This document shows, in pieces, positions 1-9,529 of a stretch of 64,000 nucleotides of DNA (its first letter is position 1; each line of letters begins with the position of its first letter). The notes beneath the pieces were generated by a model. The model was given only the letters and a program-made list of their open reading frames with translations. It made no database searches and had not been told where the DNA came from. The translations under genes and the position numbers were made by a program. The DNA is from Desulfobulbus propionicus. Lineage in GTDB: Bacteria; Desulfobacterota; Desulfobulbia; Desulfobulbales; Desulfobulbaceae. Location of the stretch: NCBI GenBank assembly GCA_002748735.1, contig PDTC01000015.1:1-64000 (forward strand), given 5' to 3'.

Positions 1-504
1 TGAAGAAATTGGAGGATTGTATTTGTCAATTCTTTGTGTCAACTTGCTTGCCAGGAATATCTCTCAGAAGAGCATTATGATTTTCTGAGGAAACTCTAAT
101 TAGTCGACCTTTAAAAAAAGGCTTTTTTCAAGGTCGACTAATTATCCATAATACCGGAAAACGACTAAAGTCTTCGCGATATTTTTTTCGTCAATACCTC
201 TTGTAGCTGGCAAGCCTACTGCCAGATTCCACAGGCCATCTTGGCGGCACATCGCCTCTTTTCCTGGAAGACAAATGACAGCTCAAAAGCGTACCGCCCA
301 TCTGGATCAGTTCTTGTCAGTTTGCCTGAAGCGCTGTACAGTTCGGTTGTTGGGTTCACCTTTTTTGCTGCCAGAATGGGCGTTGATCCCGGCATGCTTT
401 GCCCTCAGAGTGGATGCGGCCAGCTGCCGCTGAGACCGGATTTTCATGACCAAGCCGGTAGGGCTGTACAACAGCTCTGCATGGCGCAACTTACAGGTGT
501 ACGT
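1..504. other. Upstream region without a convincing gene
   Basis: I see no recognisable protein in these 504 bases. The thyA frame stays open back to about 241, but the translation before 505 does not resemble thymidylate synthase. A 52-codon frame (ATG 275 to stop 433) is also open and matches nothing I know. The region holds two stem-loops: a 7-bp stem with arms 63-69 and 83-89, and a much longer one at 97-144, listed separately. The thyA promoter probably lies here but I cannot place it. Confidence 0.5.
97..144. repeat. Long inverted repeat, terminator-like
   Basis: The 15-nt arms 97-111 and 130-144 are perfect reverse complements and carry a SalI-like GTCGAC core. Inside them, after one mismatch (112/129), A113-118 pairs with T123-128, leaving a four-base loop at 119-122. 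The whole is a 21-bp stem with one mismatch. No clear T-run follows on either strand, although the arms end in TAATTA. It could end an upstream transcript outside the window, or be the relic of a mobile element or a regulatory dyad. The structure is certain; the function is not. Confidence 0.6.
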
Positions 505-1299
505 ATGAAAGAATATCTGGATCTTGTTCGTCACGTCAGAGAAAACGGCACCTTCAAGGGAGACCGCACCGGCACCGGTACCATCTCGGTATTTGGCTAT
601 CAGATGCGCTTCGACCTGAGCCGTGGTTTTCCGTTGATTACCACAAAAAAATGCCATCTCCGCTCCATTATCGCCGAGCTTCTCTGGTTTCTCAAGGGTG
701 AAACCAACATCAAGGGACTCCATGAGTTCGATGTCACTATCTGGGACGAATGGGCCGACGAGGCAGGTGAACTCGGGCCAGTCTACGGGTCCCAGTGGCG
801 GAGCTGGCAAGGAGCCAACGATCTCACCGTCGATCAGATCAGCAAGGTGGTGGAGCAGATCAAGACCAACCCTAACTCCCGACGGCTCATTGTCAGTGCC
901 TGGAACGTTGCCGAGCTTGACAAAATGGCCCTGGAGCCCTGTCATGCCTTTTTTCAGTTCTATGTTGTCAACGGGCGTCTTTCCTGTCAGCTCTATCAGC
1001 GCTCCGCTGACATCTTCCTGGGGGTACCCTTCAACATCGCCTCCTACGCGCTGCTGACGATGATGATGGCCCAGGTTACCGGGCTTGAGGCCGGCGATTT
1101 TGTCCACACCTTCGGCGACGCCCATATCTATAGCAATCACATGGAGCAGACCGCACTGCAGCTCACCCGTGAGCCGTACCCTCTGCCGCTCATGAAGCTC
1201 AACCCCAAGGTGCAGAGCATCTTCGACTTTACCCTGGAGGACTTCGAGCTGATCAACTACCAGGCCCACCCACATATCAAAGGCGAGGTGGCGGTGTGA
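505..1299 (+). CDS. thyA: Thymidylate synthase
   Basis: Methylates dUMP to dTMP with 5,10-methylene-tetrahydrofolate as both carbon donor and reductant; it is cytosolic and supplies DNA precursors. The 264-residue length from ATG 505 equals that of E. coli ThyA, and the catalytic cysteine of the [11 protein letters not shown] motif falls at residue 146 exactly as in E. coli. The RTGTGT phosphate loop (21-26) and the C-terminal [10 protein letters not shown] are present. The frame is open further upstream to 241, but only 505 gives the family's N-terminus; an AGGTG at 495-499 precedes it. The dihydrofolate it produces would be recycled by the FolA encoded at 46.5-47.0 kb. Confidence 0.97.
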   Translation: MKEYLDLVRHVRENGTFKGDRTGTGTISVFGYQMRFDLSRGFPLITTKKCHLRSIIAELLWFLKGETNIKGLHEFDVTIWDEWADEAGELGPVYGSQWRSWQGANDLTVDQISKVVEQIKTNPNSRRLIVSAWNVAELDKMALEPCHAFFQFYVVNGRLSCQLYQRSADIFLGVPFNIASYALLTMMMAQVTGLEAGDFVHTFGDAHIYSNHMEQTALQLTREPYPLPLMKLNPKVQSIFDFTLEDFELINYQAHPHIKGEVAV

Positions 1300-1347
1300 T
1301 CTGCTGTTGTCGACAAGGGCCAAAACAACTATGTACAGGAGACGTCC

Positions 1348-4300
1348 ATGACCGGTAATACTCCGGGAAAAAGTGCCCCTCCCCGTCGTTTCTGGCAGCT
1401 GCGCAGCGTCAGAATCCTGTTTGGCGTAGTGCTGACAGGCTGTTTACTGATCCTCGCAACGCCTTACGGTGTGCGGATTTTCCTGGAAAACTGGCTGGAA
1501 AAGAACGGTGCCGACGCGGTGAGCATCAACCGGGTACGGTTGAACCCGTTCACTGGTCTTGCCGGACTGGAAGGGACAGATATCAAGCAGGGTGGCAGCA
1601 CGGTTTTTTCCGACGCAAACATCTTTTTCAATATCGGTCTCAAACGACTTTTCCGTAAAGAGGCCCTCCTGCAGCATGCTGTCATCACCGACGTCCTCAT
1701 TGACATCGAGCAGTACGAGGATGGCTCGTTACGCATCGCCTCGTACACGGCGCCGTCCGGCACAGAGACAGCTGCTCCGGAAAAACCCCGGCAAAAGGCG
1801 GACAAGGCCATGGCCTGGATGTTCAATATCGCCCTGATGGAGCTCGAAAACGTCACTGTCCGGTTCCGTCGACCAGACCTAGAAACCAAACTGGTTATCG
1901 AGCAGGCAAGGCTTGAAAATTTCAGCACTGACGGCGACCGCAACAATGCCTCGCTCAGCCTCCGGGGAACCCTTAACGATACGCCTGTCACCCTGGAGCT
2001 GCCACAACTGAAACTACTCCCCGAAATCCTCATCAAGGGCAGCATTGACATCGCCGGCCTCGCTCTGGATGACCTCGCAGGTGCACTCAGCCCCTATCTC
2101 GATTCCTTCAGCGGTAAGGCAAGCCTCAAGGGGGCTGTGGACTTGTCACTGGCATCAAGCGAGGAGATGCAGATACGCTATGATGGCGACATCCTGCTCG
2201 ACAAGGGCAATATCGGCGGCAAGGGATGGAGCACCAGCGGCACCGTCTCCTGGGAGGGTCCAGCCTCCTTCACCATGCAGAAAGACCTGATGACCGTCGA
2301 TGTCAACGGTGACCTCCAGGCCCTTGATGCGACCTTTGATATGTCCGACCCCCTCATCGACATTGACAATCCCGATATCCGAATCTCCGGACACACTATG
2401 GTGAATATCGCCGAAGACCTGGTAGTGGATTCTTCCGCATCCCTGCGTTTGGCCAAGACGACCTATGCCATGGATATCCTCAATACCGGAACCAGTGAGA
2501 CAGAATGGGACGGCAAGGTCAGGGTGGACATCGGCAAGGATGTGGTCATTGATGTGGACGGTAAACTCCGGGCCCAGGGGGCTACCTTTGACATGCCTGA
2601 TCAACATATTGACATCGACTCTCCAGACATTGTCATTGAGGGTAAAAATTTGATTCGGGTTGCCGATGAGGTCCTCGTTGAAAGCGATGCGGCGCTCACC
2701 TTGACGTCAGCCACCTATGCCATGGATATCCTGAAAACCGGGGCAGGGAAAACCTCCTGGCAGGGTAACGTCCATCTGGGAACCGGGACCGAAACACAAG
2801 GGCTCCGGCTTCGCGTCAAGGGTGATCTCGATATGGCCGACCCCCTTTACACCATGGCCGTCAACAATGCCGATATGGCAGCCAAAGATCGTCGAATCAC
2901 CTGGAACGGCTCAGTCGAGTATGTTGCCGGCTCCGGGGCTGATGCCAGCAGCCGGATCGCCACAAACGGTACACTCCTCAGTGAGGCTGCCAGCTTCACC
3001 CTCCCGGAAGTTATCACACTTTCCCAGCAGGCCCTCCATTTCAAGGGCACCAGCGACATTGAACTGGGCAAAGACCTGAAGGTCAACAGTAACGGTAATC
3101 TCAGCCTTGGCGAAACCAGCCTTGACATGGCAGGCCTGTCGATCGGTGACAAGGAACTAACCTGGACAGGAACCGTTGCCTACCGTCTCGGTGAACACCA
3201 GGAGATCACCACTGATGGTCAATTGACCCTGGAGTCTTTGTTCGCCGATCTGGGAAAAGCCAATGTCCATCTCTACGAGCAGAGCATCACAGCCATTGCC
3301 AAAGGAGGGGTAAGCATCAGCGACAGGCCCCGGTTCACCGGAACCCTTTCCTTTGATGGCAAAGGGCTCCATGTCAACCAGGGGGAAAACCCGTTGGTCA
3401 AAGTGAAACGCCTCTTCATCGATAACGCCAAAGATAACGGCAAGGGAGGCCTGTATGCCGCTGCTCTGAACCTGGAAGAACTGATTGTCCCCACATCAAA
3501 TCTGGTGCCGGTGCAGGTGAACATACCTGCGGTCATCATACGTGACATCAGCTCTCCGGAGCTGACCAGTGTCTCGGCTGGGATGCTTGAGGTGCGTAGC
3601 CCCAGGGTACGCAACAAGGATAAGGCAACCCTGCTGGCAGAACTGGATACCCTTAGTGCCAGTGATATCAGGGTGGACAACCAGCTCAACCTCCAGGTTT
3701 CGACATTGACCGCAGACAACGGTGTTTTTCTCGAAAACGATGACCAAAAACCTCTGGCAACGCTCACCGGCGCCAAGGCCTCGGCCATTAGTTACTCCTC
3801 CCAGTCCGGCTTGATCTGCGATACCGTTACCCTGGATGGAGCTTTCGCCAGGCTACTCAGAAAAAAACAGCAGCAGGCCTCGAAACAAAAGGAGGTCGTT
3901 GTCAAAGAGTCCACCCCTCCATCTCCCCTGCCGATAAAAATCGGCAAGGTACATGTTACCGGGGAAAGCGGTTTCACTTTTACAGATTCCTCCCTGCAAG
4001 AGCCTTTCACAACTACCTTTATCATCAAGACCCTTGAGGTCAACGATATCGATCTCAACGATACCGGGCATTCCTTCTCGTATACGCTTGACGGTGCCTT
4101 TGACAAGTATTCACCGCTACATGTCACCGGGAAAAGCGCGCCACTTGCACCTCAGCTCTACATTGAGCAGGAAGCTACCCTGCGGAATTACTCGATGATG
4201 CAGGTTTCACCCTACTCTGTAGAGGCCATCGGCACCTATTTCCCCTCAGGCTCTCTGGACCTGAGCTCAACGCTGAAACTGGCCGAAGGAAAGATCAACC

Positions 4301-4980
4301 TACAAAACACCCTCATCTTCAGAGAACTCACCAGCAAGTCCATTAACGGTGAACTGGGGGCAAAACTCAATAATCAGCTTCCCGTCCCGCTGGACCTGGC
4401 AATCACCATGCTCCGCAATGACAAGGGCGTCATCAATCTCAAGGTCCCTTTAAGGGGTAAACCATCCCATTTACGTGTTGGCCTCAGTGATATTATCGTC
4501 TCTACCTTGAGCAGGGCGATTACCGCCGCCGTTACACCCTATCTGGCCTATACAGTATTGGGACCAGCCGGAGCACTGGCGTATCTAGGCGTCAAGGTCG
4601 GCGAGAAAATTCTCGATCCAAACCTGCCTGCCCTGGAGTTTCAGAGGGGTGCGACCAAGCTTGATGATAACCAGATAAAAATCTTGGAAAAAATCGGCAA
4701 TACCATTAAAAAAGAACAGGACACCACGTACACGATCTGGGCCAGGGTGGCGACCTGGGAGATCAGCGGCCTTGACAGTAATGCTGACGAAGCGGACCAG
4801 CAAATTCTCCAGGACACGAAGCTTCGTGCAGAGCTGTTCAAGCTCGGTAACGCTCGTTCTCTGGCAGTCAAAAATTACCTCCAGGACCAGTTTCACATTG
4901 ACGAAAATCGCCTCATGATCTCCAATCCCGGCCTGCTTTTCGGGAAAAATGCGAAGCCACGGGTAGAGTTTATGCGCTAA
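1348..4980 (+). CDS. DUF748 / AsmA-like envelope protein
   Basis: A 1210-residue protein of the DUF748 family, related to AsmA/YhdP-type envelope proteins that may act in lipid or outer-membrane homeostasis. One N-terminal membrane helix (about 22-44) anchors it in the inner membrane, with the rest predicted periplasmic and rich in beta-strand. The C-terminal third has the typical DUF748 ending (PLRGKPSHLRVGLSDI, then a hydrophobic AITAAVTPYLAYTVLGPAGALAYLGVK stretch broken around 1060-1090). Residues about 315-482 hold two tandem 84-residue repeats sharing ATFDM, IDID-PDI and TYAMDIL motifs. An unusually low-complexity, modular middle fits a long beta-groove. The gene follows thyA by 48 nt. 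Family assignment is solid; biochemical role unknown. Confidence 0.8.
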   Translation: MTGNTPGKSAPPRRFWQLRSVRILFGVVLTGCLLILATPYGVRIFLENWLEKNGADAVSINRVRLNPFTGLAGLEGTDIKQGGSTVFSDANIFFNIGLKRLFRKEALLQHAVITDVLIDIEQYEDGSLRIASYTAPSGTETAAPEKPRQKADKAMAWMFNIALMELENVTVRFRRPDLETKLVIEQARLENFSTDGDRNNASLSLRGTLNDTPVTLELPQLKLLPEILIKGSIDIAGLALDDLAGALSPYLDSFSGKASLKGAVDLSLASSEEMQIRYDGDILLDKGNIGGKGWSTSGTVSWEGPASFTMQKDLMTVDVNGDLQALDATFDMSDPLIDIDNPDIRISGHTMVNIAEDLVVDSSASLRLAKTTYAMDILNTGTSETEWDGKVRVDIGKDVVIDVDGKLRAQGATFDMPDQHIDIDSPDIVIEGKNLIRVADEVLVESDAALTLTSATYAMDILKTGAGKTSWQGNVHLGTGTETQGLRLRVKGDLDMADPLYTMAVNNADMAAKDRRITWNGSVEYVAGSGADASSRIATNGTLLSEAASFTLPEVITLSQQALHFKGTSDIELGKDLKVNSNGNLSLGETSLDMAGLSIGDKELTWTGTVAYRLGEHQEITTDGQLTLESLFADLGKANVHLYEQSITAIAKGGVSISDRPRFTGTLSFDGKGLHVNQGENPLVKVKRLFIDNAKDNGKGGLYAAALNLEELIVPTSNLVPVQVNIPAVIIRDISSPELTSVSAGMLEVRSPRVRNKDKATLLAELDTLSASDIRVDNQLNLQVSTLTADNGVFLENDDQKPLATLTGAKASAISYSSQSGLICDTVTLDGAFARLLRKKQQQASKQKEVVVKESTPPSPLPIKIGKVHVTGESGFTFTDSSLQEPFTTTFIIKTLEVNDIDLNDTGHSFSYTLDGAFDKYSPLHVTGKSAPLAPQLYIEQEATLRNYSMMQVSPYSVEAIGTYFPSGSLDLSSTLKLAEGKINLQNTLIFRELTSKSINGELGAKLNNQLPVPLDLAITMLRNDKGVINLKVPLRGKPSHLRVGLSDIIVSTLSRAITAAVTPYLAYTVLGPAGALAYLGVKVGEKILDPNLPALEFQRGATKLDDNQIKILEKIGNTIKKEQDTTYTIWARVATWEISGLDSNADEADQQILQDTKLRAELFKLGNARSLAVKNYLQDQFHIDENRLMISNPGLLFGKNAKPRVEFMR
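2329..2832 (+). repeat. Tandem 252-bp coding repeat in DUF748 gene
   Basis: Two units of about 252 bp (84 codons) start at 2329 and 2581. Both encode ATFDM, then IDI-D-x-PDI, a V-x-S-x-A-x-L-x-L strand, and TYAMDIL-x-TG. DNA similarity is lower than protein similarity, so the duplication is not recent. A weaker third copy may follow from about 2830. Confidence 0.65.
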
Positions 4981-5083
4981 GCTGTTTATTGCAGCGACCG
5001 ATAGTATCCGCAAAACCTGCCGCTGCCTCGGCAATGACGCTGGGCGGCTGCCAGGGGCTACAAACAAGAAGGATGAACAAGGT

Positions 5084-6523
5084 ATGACCTATCCGACTGT
5101 CTACCCGACAGGAACCACCGTTTACGACTCTTCCAGGTGTTACAATGGCTATACCCTCTTCCAGGCAAAAGAGCATGGAGCGCTGCTCATTGCCATGAAC
5201 GGCGCTGAAGTCAAGCTCTGGCGAGGGCTCCACGGCTTTCCCAACAAATTGCTGCGCGGTGGCCAGGTTCTCGGGCACAGCGGAGAGCGCTCAACCATGT
5301 ACGGTATGCAGGATTACCGGGATCTTCTTCAGGTGGACTGGGACGGCAACGTCACCTGGAAATTTAATAGATACGAGTACATCGAAGACCCGGGAGAAGA
5401 GCCGCAGTGGATGGCCCGGGTACACCACGACTACCAGCGGGCAGGAAATCCCGTGGGGTATCACGTACCGGGAATGGAGGCACTCCCCGACCAGGGAAAC
5501 ACCTTGTTGCTCGCGCATAAAAATCTGAAAAACAAAAAAATCAGCGACAAGCTCCTGCTCGACGACACCATCTATGAGGTGAACTGGAAAGGCGAAGTTG
5601 TATGGGAGTGGATCTGCAGTGAACATTTTGAAGAATACGGATTTCGTGAAGATGCGAGAAACGCGCTCTGCCGAGATCCCAATATGCGACCCTGTGGCGG
5701 TGGCATGGGCGACTGGATGCACCTGAACTCCATGTCCCTCTTGGGGGCCAACAGATGGTATGACAATGGCGACCGGCGATTTCATCCCGACAATATCATC
5801 GTTGACGGCAGGGAGACAAACCTCATCTTCATCATCGACAGGCAGACAGGCAGAATCGTCTGGAAAGTTGGTCCATACTACGATTATACAGCAGAAAAGG
5901 ACCTTGGCTGGATCATCGGGCAACACCATGCCCACATGATCCCCAGAGGCCTGCCGGGCGAAGGTAACATTCTTGTCTATGATAACGGCGGCTGGGCCGG
6001 TTATGGCTCCTGCCACCCTGCCAGTCCCACTGGGACCAAGAACGTGTTACGCGATTATTCCAGAGTGATGGAATTTGATCCTGTCACCCTGAAAATCGTC
6101 TGGCAGTACACGCCTCAGGAAGCCGGCCTTGTCCATCCCACTGACAGTAACAGGCTCTACAGCCCCTTTATCAGCTCAGCCCAGAGGCTCCCCAACGGCA
6201 ACACCCTGATCACTGAAGGAGGGGGTGGCCGTATCATCGAGGTCACCAGGGATCATGCTCTTGTCTGGGAATATATCTCCCCCTACTGGGGGAAGCAGTT
6301 TCGCATGAATATGGTGTACAGGGCGTACCGTTACCCTTACGACTATGTTCCCCAGGTCGATCCCCCCGAGGAAGTCGATATCGCGCCAATAGATGTTGTC
6401 GATTTCAGGGTAGCGGGCGCAGCATCCAGGGGTGCACGTTCAGAGAGTATCGTCAAGGGCGTTCTTCCCTACCAGACGTCTTCTGCCCTCTGCGTACTCT
6501 CGGACACGGATGAGCAGGATTGA
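5084..6523 (+). CDS. Arylsulfotransferase (ASST)-family protein, cytosolic form
   Basis: A 479-residue protein of the arylsulfate sulfotransferase family, which forms a six-bladed beta-propeller. Known ASSTs move sulfuryl groups between phenolic esters using a catalytic histidine. Blade-like strands such as VDWDGNVTWKF (84-94), VNWKGEVVWEW (167-177) and IDRQTGRIVWKVG (251-263) recur. His-rich conserved patches HHDYQ (114-118), DWMHLNS (210-216) and GQHHAHMIPRG (279-289) carry the likely active-site residues. Unlike the periplasmic E. coli-type enzyme it has no signal peptide, so it should act in the cytosol. It lies 83 nt before a TctCBA importer, which suggests an imported substrate; that link is inference. 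Start ATG 5084 is preceded by AAGGAT and AAGGT stretches. Confidence 0.8.
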   Translation: MTYPTVYPTGTTVYDSSRCYNGYTLFQAKEHGALLIAMNGAEVKLWRGLHGFPNKLLRGGQVLGHSGERSTMYGMQDYRDLLQVDWDGNVTWKFNRYEYIEDPGEEPQWMARVHHDYQRAGNPVGYHVPGMEALPDQGNTLLLAHKNLKNKKISDKLLLDDTIYEVNWKGEVVWEWICSEHFEEYGFREDARNALCRDPNMRPCGGGMGDWMHLNSMSLLGANRWYDNGDRRFHPDNIIVDGRETNLIFIIDRQTGRIVWKVGPYYDYTAEKDLGWIIGQHHAHMIPRGLPGEGNILVYDNGGWAGYGSCHPASPTGTKNVLRDYSRVMEFDPVTLKIVWQYTPQEAGLVHPTDSNRLYSPFISSAQRLPNGNTLITEGGGGRIIEVTRDHALVWEYISPYWGKQFRMNMVYRAYRYPYDYVPQVDPPEEVDIAPIDVVDFRVAGAASRGARSESIVKGVLPYQTSSALCVLSDTDEQD

Positions 6524-6606
6524 GATTGTCCCTGCCGCGAAGACTGTGCCGGTAATATTGAACAATTCAAACTTCCCTCGTAACCATGCAACAAAGGAGA
6601 AATGAG

Positions 6607-7563
6607 ATGAAACAGCTTTTCGCAGCAGTACTGCTGGCATGTATGGTCATTATGCCGTCTTGCGGCTGGACCGGACAGTGGACGCCAAAAGATTCTATTA
6701 CCTTGCAGATCGGGTTTGGAGCTGGTGGTTCCACAGATATAATGGGACGTCTGGTGGCGGCAAAGATAGAGGAAAATACTGGCTGGAATGTCATCGTCGA
6801 GAACAAGCCGGGTGGTGCCGGTGTTGCCATGTTCTCCGCGCTCATGCGGCAAAAACCGGACGGGCTGACCCTGGGCCTTGGTGTCAGTACGCCGATCTTT
6901 CTCAACCTTGCTGCGCGCGGCGATTCTCTGCCGTTTACCATAGATTCCTTTGACTACCTTGCCACGATCATGCGCGGTGAAATTGCCATGGTGGCCAAGG
7001 CAGATGCCCCGTTCAATACCCTGGAAGAGCTTTTGGCCTATGCCAAAGAGCAGCAGGGCGGTATTGCTGTGGCTTTTGATGCCAAGCCACAGCAGATGGT
7101 GCTTACTCCGGTCGCCAAGAAGGCAGGCGTGAAATTCAGATTCGTCAAGCACAAGAGTGGTGCGGAGCAGATCCAGAGTCTCCTGGGCGGACATGCCGAT
7201 GTTGCCTGTACAGCAGGGGCTCATGTCAAATACATCGAAAGCGGTGACCTGAAAATGATCGCCTCCATGAGCAAAGACAGACAGACCTGCGCGCCTGAGG
7301 CCAAGACCCTGATTGAAAACGGCTTTACCCTTTATCTCGAACCGTACTTCTACATTGCCGCCCCTCAAGGCTTGCCTGAAGAAGTGAAAAACAGCCTGGC
7401 AAAGGCATTTGACGAGGCAATCACCTCCGATACCGTCAAAAAGGCCCTTCAGGACTCCATGCAGGCGACCGCCTACAACCTCGGCCCCGAGGGTACCCAT
7501 ACGATGTTACGCGAAGGAGCAGAGGCTATCAAGGTACTGGTCAAAAATGCCCAGGAGAACTAG
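6607..7563 (+). CDS. tctC: Tripartite tricarboxylate transporter substrate-binding protein TctC
   Basis: Periplasmic solute-binding component of a TTT-family importer for organic anions. The start at 6607 is chosen over the in-frame ATG 6586 because AAAGGAG (6592-6598) sits 8 nt before it and the product then begins with a clean signal peptide (MKQLFAAVLLACMVIMPSC). The Bug/TctC fold signature is present: FGAGGSTDIMGR near residues 37-48 and ENKPGGAGVAMFSAL after it. LLAC at residues 9-12 could be read as a lipobox, but the hydrophobic stretch before it is short. TctB and TctA follow directly. TctC specificity cannot be read from sequence: citrate, aromatic acids and many carboxylates are known ligands. 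Confidence 0.9.
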   Translation: MKQLFAAVLLACMVIMPSCGWTGQWTPKDSITLQIGFGAGGSTDIMGRLVAAKIEENTGWNVIVENKPGGAGVAMFSALMRQKPDGLTLGLGVSTPIFLNLAARGDSLPFTIDSFDYLATIMRGEIAMVAKADAPFNTLEELLAYAKEQQGGIAVAFDAKPQQMVLTPVAKKAGVKFRFVKHKSGAEQIQSLLGGHADVACTAGAHVKYIESGDLKMIASMSKDRQTCAPEAKTLIENGFTLYLEPYFYIAAPQGLPEEVKNSLAKAFDEAITSDTVKKALQDSMQATAYNLGPEGTHTMLREGAEAIKVLVKNAQEN

Positions 7564-7583
7564 CTGCATTATGGATTGATTCG

Positions 7584-8000
7584 ATGCAGAACCGCCTCTC
7601 AGGCCTGTTCGTCTTTCTTCTTGGCCTCTTGCTCTTTTTTTTCTTGATTCCCCTGCAGACCGAGGAGGTGGATTACGGCTGGCTGCATCCCGACACCCTG
7701 CCCTCGGTTGCAGCTATCGTCATCGGCGCGGCTGGTCTACTTCACTGCCTGTTCCCTAAGGGAGAGGGCAGACTTCACCTTCGCCACGGGATGCGAACGC
7801 TGATCTTTCTCGGCCTCGGCATCGCAGGGTTGTGGGGTATGGACGTTGCTGGCTTTGCTGTGGCTGCCCCGGTGATGATGCTGGTTATCATGCTTGTTGT
7901 CGGAGAACGGCGGTGGGTATGGCTCATCGCCGGAGTAATCCTCCTTCCCGCTGTTATCTGGTTCTGCATCGATCTTTTACTCAAGCGGCCTTTACCCTGA
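7584..8000 (+). CDS. tctB: Tripartite tricarboxylate transporter small membrane subunit TctB
   Basis: Small integral membrane subunit (138 residues) of the TTT transporter. Four hydrophobic segments are visible, at about residues 7-23, 36-52, 71-90 and 92-130 (the last probably two helices), the usual TctB layout. It is poorly conserved in sequence, so its identity rests on size, topology and position between tctC (20 nt upstream) and tctA (15 nt downstream). Confidence 0.87.
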   Translation: MQNRLSGLFVFLLGLLLFFFLIPLQTEEVDYGWLHPDTLPSVAAIVIGAAGLLHCLFPKGEGRLHLRHGMRTLIFLGLGIAGLWGMDVAGFAVAAPVMMLVIMLVVGERRWVWLIAGVILLPAVIWFCIDLLLKRPLP

Positions 8001-8015
8001 CAATGAACGGCAAAG

Positions 8016-9509
8016 ATGTTTGACGTCGCAAGTGTTATAGCAGGCCTCCAGGATGCGCTGACCCTGTACAACCTGTTGTTTGTCTGGTTCGGTATCGTTA
8101 TAGGCCAGCTTGTCGGGGCGATACCCGGTGTCGGCCCCGTCATGGCCATGGCCATTGCCATCCCCTTTACCTTTACCCTTGAACCACTGCCAGCTATTGG
8201 CTTTCTTATGGGCATCAGCAAGGGGGGGCTCGTTGGTGGAGCGATTCCGGCAATCCTCATCAACACTCCCGGTACCCCGGATGCGGCAGCAACCACCCTT
8301 GACGGCTACCCCATGACCAAAAAGGGGATGCCGGAAAAAGCGACAAAAATAGCCCTCTACTCTTCGATTACCGGAGATGCCTTCAGCGATGTCGTGCTGA
8401 TAACCGTTGCCCCGTTTATCGCCCTGCTAGCCCTAAAAATGGGGCCCATTGAGGTGCTTGCCCTCATGATCTTTGCGTTTTCGATCATCGCCGGTCTGGT
8501 TGGAGACTCCATCGCAAAAGGGCTTGCCTCCGCAGGTCTTGGTCTGTTCTGTGCAACGGTCGGACTCGACCCTGAGAACAGTACACCAAGGTTTATTTTC
8601 GGGTATTTCGAACTCTATGACGGTATTCCCCTTGTTTCCATGGCCCTTGGCATGCTCGCCGTTGCTGAGGTTGTCAAACGGATGGCGCAGATCAGGGGAA
8701 AGATCGAGTCGGCCGTCGTTATTGCCAAAAGCAGGGAAAAGAGCAAGCGGAGTATACGTTTCAGAGAGTTCTGGACCTGCAAGTACACGATCCTGAAGGG
8801 ATCTCTAATCGGTACTGTTCTTGGAGCTATTCCAGGGCTAGATTCGTCGGCAGCGGCTTTTCTTAGTTATGCCTCAGCAAAACAGGCCTCCAAGGAGCCG
8901 CACACCTTTGGCAAGGGAAACATTCATGGCGTCGCAGCTACCGAATCTGCAAACTCCGCCGTTGCCGGCGCCAATCTCATCCCTCTGCTTACCCTGGGGA
9001 TCCCCGGGAACCTGGCAGCGGCACTCATCATCAGTGCCCTGATGATCCACGGAGTCCAGCCGGGGCCGCTGCTGTTCAAAGAACAGGGGCAGTTGATTTA
9101 TGGGCTGTTCGGAACCCTGCTCATGGCGAATATCCTGAATCTCTTCTCGGGGCTGCTGGGACTGCGCCTCTGGACAAGGGTTATCAGGGCACCCGAGTCC
9201 ATCGTTTTTCCGGCAGCGCTTCTGCTCTGCATGACCGGAGTGTACCTGGCAACCGGTGGACTTTTCGGTGTTGCCATCATGTTCATCTTTGCCTTTTTAG
9301 GGTACCTGATGAACGTCTACGGCTACTCGGTCATCGTCTTTGTCATCGCCTTCTTTCTCGGAGAACGGTTCGAGCTCTCGCTTTCCCAGTCGCTCAATAT
9401 CCTGGACGGTGATATCACCATGCTTTTTTCACATCCTGTTGCCCTGCTGCTGTGCGGTTTGGCTGTTCTCTCCCTCATCTGGTTTGGCAGGGACAGAAAA
9501 CTGCCATAA
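8016..9509 (+). CDS. tctA: Tripartite tricarboxylate transporter large permease TctA
   Basis: The main permease of the TTT system, 497 residues with about 11-12 membrane segments, moving the carboxylate handed over by TctC using an ion gradient. Two family signatures are clear: GAIPGVGPVMAMAIAIPFTF near residues 32-51 and the internal-repeat counterpart GAIPGLDSSAAAFLSY near 271-286. NTPGTPDAAATTLDGYP (about 83-99) is another TctA hallmark. It closes the tctCBA operon; the broken aldehyde dehydrogenase begins just downstream, so the unit may once have included a catabolic enzyme. Confidence 0.95.
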   Translation: MFDVASVIAGLQDALTLYNLLFVWFGIVIGQLVGAIPGVGPVMAMAIAIPFTFTLEPLPAIGFLMGISKGGLVGGAIPAILINTPGTPDAAATTLDGYPMTKKGMPEKATKIALYSSITGDAFSDVVLITVAPFIALLALKMGPIEVLALMIFAFSIIAGLVGDSIAKGLASAGLGLFCATVGLDPENSTPRFIFGYFELYDGIPLVSMALGMLAVAEVVKRMAQIRGKIESAVVIAKSREKSKRSIRFREFWTCKYTILKGSLIGTVLGAIPGLDSSAAAFLSYASAKQASKEPHTFGKGNIHGVAATESANSAVAGANLIPLLTLGIPGNLAAALIISALMIHGVQPGPLLFKEQGQLIYGLFGTLLMANILNLFSGLLGLRLWTRVIRAPESIVFPAALLLCMTGVYLATGGLFGVAIMFIFAFLGYLMNVYGYSVIVFVIAFFLGERFELSLSQSLNILDGDITMLFSHPVALLLCGLAVLSLIWFGRDRKLP

Positions 9510-9529
9510 TACCGGTTGCCCACCGTTTC

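Noticed and set aside
307-1323. 338-codon open frame on the minus strand over thyA
   Set aside because: Mirror of a real, high-GC gene; its translation has no family features and thyA explains the sequence.
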